Of a stretch of DNA of 64,000 nt, positions 62,357 through 64,000 are shown piece by piece. Location: assembly GCF_000282335.1 (NCBI RefSeq), contig NZ_AKJM01000182.1:1-64000 (forward strand). Direction: 5' to 3'. The notes beneath the pieces are model-generated. The model did no database searches. It was not told the origin of the DNA and worked only from the letters and a program-made list of their open reading frames with translations. Within the stretch, counting starts at the first letter, position 1. The number at the start of each line of letters is the position of its first letter. Position numbers and translations under genes: made by a program. The stretch comes from Pseudomonas sp. GM48. Lineage in GTDB: Bacteria; Pseudomonadota; Gammaproteobacteria; Pseudomonadales; Pseudomonadaceae.

Positions 62357-62938
62357 ATGCACGTAAGATCAGAGTTTGATCCGTCCAAGATGAATTCACA
62401 AACAAACCGAATACCGGCGCCGCCACCAGCAACAGGTGAAGACCTCGTCATCGGTGAGCCTGTTGACACATCTGCGCTCGACGCGGCACTCGTGGTTCGA
62501 CTCACCTTCGATGGATACAAACTTCGGTGGGTTGCTGCCCAAACCAAAGAGTGGGTCGCATTCTCGGGTGTCGCAGATGAAAGTGCGCGAGAGTCCGAAC
62601 AGGATATCGGACCGACACCGCAAGGACATTTCACCATTGATCCGGCCGATATCCAGTACCTCGAAGAGGGACCCGACTGGGGGGCGCATAGAGTTCGCCT
62701 ACAACCGGTAGCCGAAACCGTCACTCGCATGCGGGACTGCTTCAAGCTCATCCGAACCGGGATGTACATTCACGGCGGCGATGTGAAAGGAACGAAGGGC
62801 TGCATCGAGCTAAATGATAGCGTGGAGGAGAACGCATTTTTCGTCGCGCTTGCGGCGTATGGCCGCCCGATCGACCTTGAAGTGAAATATGCCGGTGCGC
62901 GAGAAAGGGTGTACGAGGCCCCTGCCTGTCCCTACTGA
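62357..62938 (+). CDS. L,D-transpeptidase-like (YkuD/DUF2778-type) protein
   Basis: A 193-residue protein, start set by CAGGAGGAAAAG six bases upstream. A YkuD-like signature appears as GPTPQGHFTI, then MYIHGG (His139) and KGTKGCIELND (nucleophile Cys149). This resembles L,D-transpeptidases and DUF2778-type effectors that act on peptidoglycan. It has no signal peptide, so it would need export by another route or be delivered by a partner. It follows the giant pair in the same direction 87 bases downstream and probably belongs to the same unit. Confidence 0.72.
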   Translation: MHVRSEFDPSKMNSQTNRIPAPPPATGEDLVIGEPVDTSALDAALVVRLTFDGYKLRWVAAQTKEWVAFSGVADESARESEQDIGPTPQGHFTIDPADIQYLEEGPDWGAHRVRLQPVAETVTRMRDCFKLIRTGMYIHGGDVKGTKGCIELNDSVEENAFFVALAAYGRPIDLEVKYAGARERVYEAPACPY

Positions 62939-63056
62939 TGGTGTGGAACGCGTCCTCCTCAAAGCGGTAGAGCTAGGAGCGGCGGAAGGCGAGTGACTGG
63001 CGACTTCTGAAAGTTGAGGTAAGCCATGTAACCATGGCCGCAAGCTATCTCCCTAT

Positions 63057-63204
63057 GAGCAGCCACAGATGATGTTGTTGCGCGAGACGTTGCAGGAATG
63101 GCTGCCCGAAGGGCATCTTCCACACTTCATTTTCGACATGATGGACGAGTTGGACCTTGGTGCCATCCATGTGCGCTACGACAAGGGCAGCCCTCGTCAG
63201 ACTA
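63057..63204 (+). pseudogene. IS1182-like transposase, N-terminal fragment
   Basis: Reads QMMLLRETLQEWLPEGHLPHFIFDMMDELDLGAIHVRYDKGSPRQ, the typical N-terminus of IS1182-family (DDE) transposases (LLP.SL..WLPE.HL..F..D.VD.LDL). The rest of the transposase is absent after about 63200. A relic of an insertion element beside the giant-protein locus. Confidence 0.75.
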
Positions 63205-63511
63205 TTACCATGGGTCGGACCATCTCGCGCTTGCGTTGCGGGGATGGCGTTTCACGCCGAAACCGAACTTCCGCGCATCGATGCTCAGGTATGCCACGAG
63301 CAGCAACCGCTTTAGGAGGTTGTTCTGCAACGGGTCGAGCTTCTACTGTCAAACCGCACCCATAGGTTTTAACCTATATGACAATGAGGAAAAGGGGCGC
63401 CTGCGGACTACCTATCAGACCCGAGTAGAGGCTGAAAACGAGTGCCAGCGGCTTAACTTGATGCGTCTTGAGAGCTTCCTATCAGAATGTGAATCCCTGC
63501 AGCCTCTGTAG
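63205..63511 (+). other. Possible remnant frame after the IS fragment
   Basis: A frame ending at 63511 has a sensible-looking tail (GFNLYDNEEKGRLRTTYQTRVEAENECQRLNLMRLESFL) but no start codon with a ribosome-binding site; upstream it runs through the IS fragment out of frame. It may be the 3' end of a gene cut by the insertion. Family unknown. Confidence 0.35.
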
Positions 63512-63553
63512 GCTTTATCGCTAGCCGATTAGACATTCTTTGCTGCCCCCCCT

Positions 63554-63582
63554 CAAAAAAATAAGGGGGGCAAAGCTCCCCC
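63554..63582 (-). terminator. Terminator of the small Asn-rich gene
   Basis: On the minus strand GGGGG (63578-63582) pairs with CCCCC (63566-63570) around a short loop, followed by TTATTTTTTT (63554-63564). It lies seven bases after the stop at 63590. The C-tract at 63546-63552 on the plus strand can also pair with 63565-63570. Confidence 0.75.
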
Positions 63583-63589
63583 TAACACG

Positions 63590-63736
63590 TTATGACTTTT
63601 TCACCTGATTCAGCGGGTTCTCAGGGTTCTTTTGCCAGCAAGTATGACCGTGGTTTTTGTCCCAGGTCTTGTTGGTGCCATTGGTACCAGGGTTACGATT
63701 GTGGGCGTTTGCCTTGTCATTGTTCTGCTTGGTCAT
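63590..63736 (-). CDS. Small Asn-rich hydrophilic protein (48 aa)
   Basis: A 48-residue, very hydrophilic peptide starting MTKQNNDKANAHNRNPGTNGTNKTWDKNHGHTCWQ, rich in Asn, Lys and Gly and probably disordered. GGAAGGAA lies about 9 bases before the ATG at 63736; the frame is open 21 codons upstream but without a site. Similar short NNDK-type proteins are common in Pseudomonas genomes; function unknown. It is closed by the terminator at 63554-63582. Confidence 0.7.
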   Translation of the reverse strand: MTKQNNDKANAHNRNPGTNGTNKTWDKNHGHTCWQKNPENPLNQVKKS

Positions 63737-63739
63737 GTT

Positions 63740-64000
63740 GGTGTTCCTTCCCTCTGTGAGTAGAGAGCTCAGCCTACCAATTGGAAAAAACGCCACCACT
63801 GATCGTTTATTGATAAACCGTGATAATCAGTGATATTTCACCATCGCGGGGTTTTGCACAAGCCGAAACCAACTCTTGATGCAGGACAGGGGCGGGGCAG
63901 CGCGTACTCCAAGTGAGCGTTTTATCCAACGGATAAGTGGCCGCTTTTGGCTGATTCTGTTGAAAAAGTCGGTCCTTCCAGACTGCCCGCATACTGACTG
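63740..64000. other. Right end, no gene seen
   Basis: The last 260 bases contain the leader of the small Asn-rich gene and no convincing coding region. A minus-strand frame at 63807-63992 has no ribosome-binding site. No copy of the tRNA-Pro 3' end is present. Confidence 0.4.

Overview
The window is Pseudomonas chromosome, most likely from the P. fluorescens group. It carries an RsmE-type CsrA, a DUF1654 gene coupled to endonuclease I, an rbsBACRKD operon, and the conserved block thrS-infC-rpmI-rplT-pheS-pheT-ihfA-merR followed by tRNA-Pro(GGG). All calls were made by reading the sequence; no database search was run.

Core part (1-24428). Small conserved genes and housekeeping functions: DUF2986 protein, Tat-exported beta-carbonic anhydrase, CsrA, SPOR lipoprotein, an operon of DUF1654 and endA under a LexA box, periplasmic glutaminase-asparaginase, and a FlxA-like protein behind a sigma-28-type promoter. 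A complete ribose operon (rbsB-A-C-R-K-D) is followed by an exported nucleoside hydrolase; the operon has a strong promoter and a perfect LacI-family operator. Then come a cold-shock protein and the thrS to merR translation operon. The core ends at an intact tRNA-Pro gene and its terminator.

Accessory part (about 24430-63540). The sequence becomes a mosaic of defence-like modules separated by gene remnants: a decayed SDR gene, a P2-like portal fragment, two related tyrosine-integrase 3' fragments, AraC and radC fragments, and an IS1182-like fragment. Intact modules in order are: a small SinR/Cas2-fold-like protein; an unknown gene plus an XRE-ImmA/IrrE protein behind two 33-bp-spaced repeats; a TIGR04141/DUF6119-like protein; a papain/C39-like cysteine-protease protein; a nuclease-STAND-TPR protein next to a thymidylate-kinase homologue and a divergent radical-SAM enzyme; a three-gene ABC-3C conflict system (PDDEXK protein, middle component, Rad50-like DUF3732 ATPase) with a near-consensus LexA box at its start codon; an Avs-like Mrr-STAND ATPase bracketed by the two integrase fragments; a membrane-anchored NlpC/P60-CHAP-like hydrolase; and a locus of two giant unrecognised proteins (1969 and 1452 aa, overlapping by 4 bp) followed by an L,D-transpeptidase-like protein.

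The best candidates for undescribed biology are the giant-protein/L,D-transpeptidase locus, the apparently SOS-controlled ABC-3C system, and the STAND/thymidylate kinase/radical-SAM cluster. The right end of the island was not found: I saw no second copy of the tRNA-Pro 3' end in the window.
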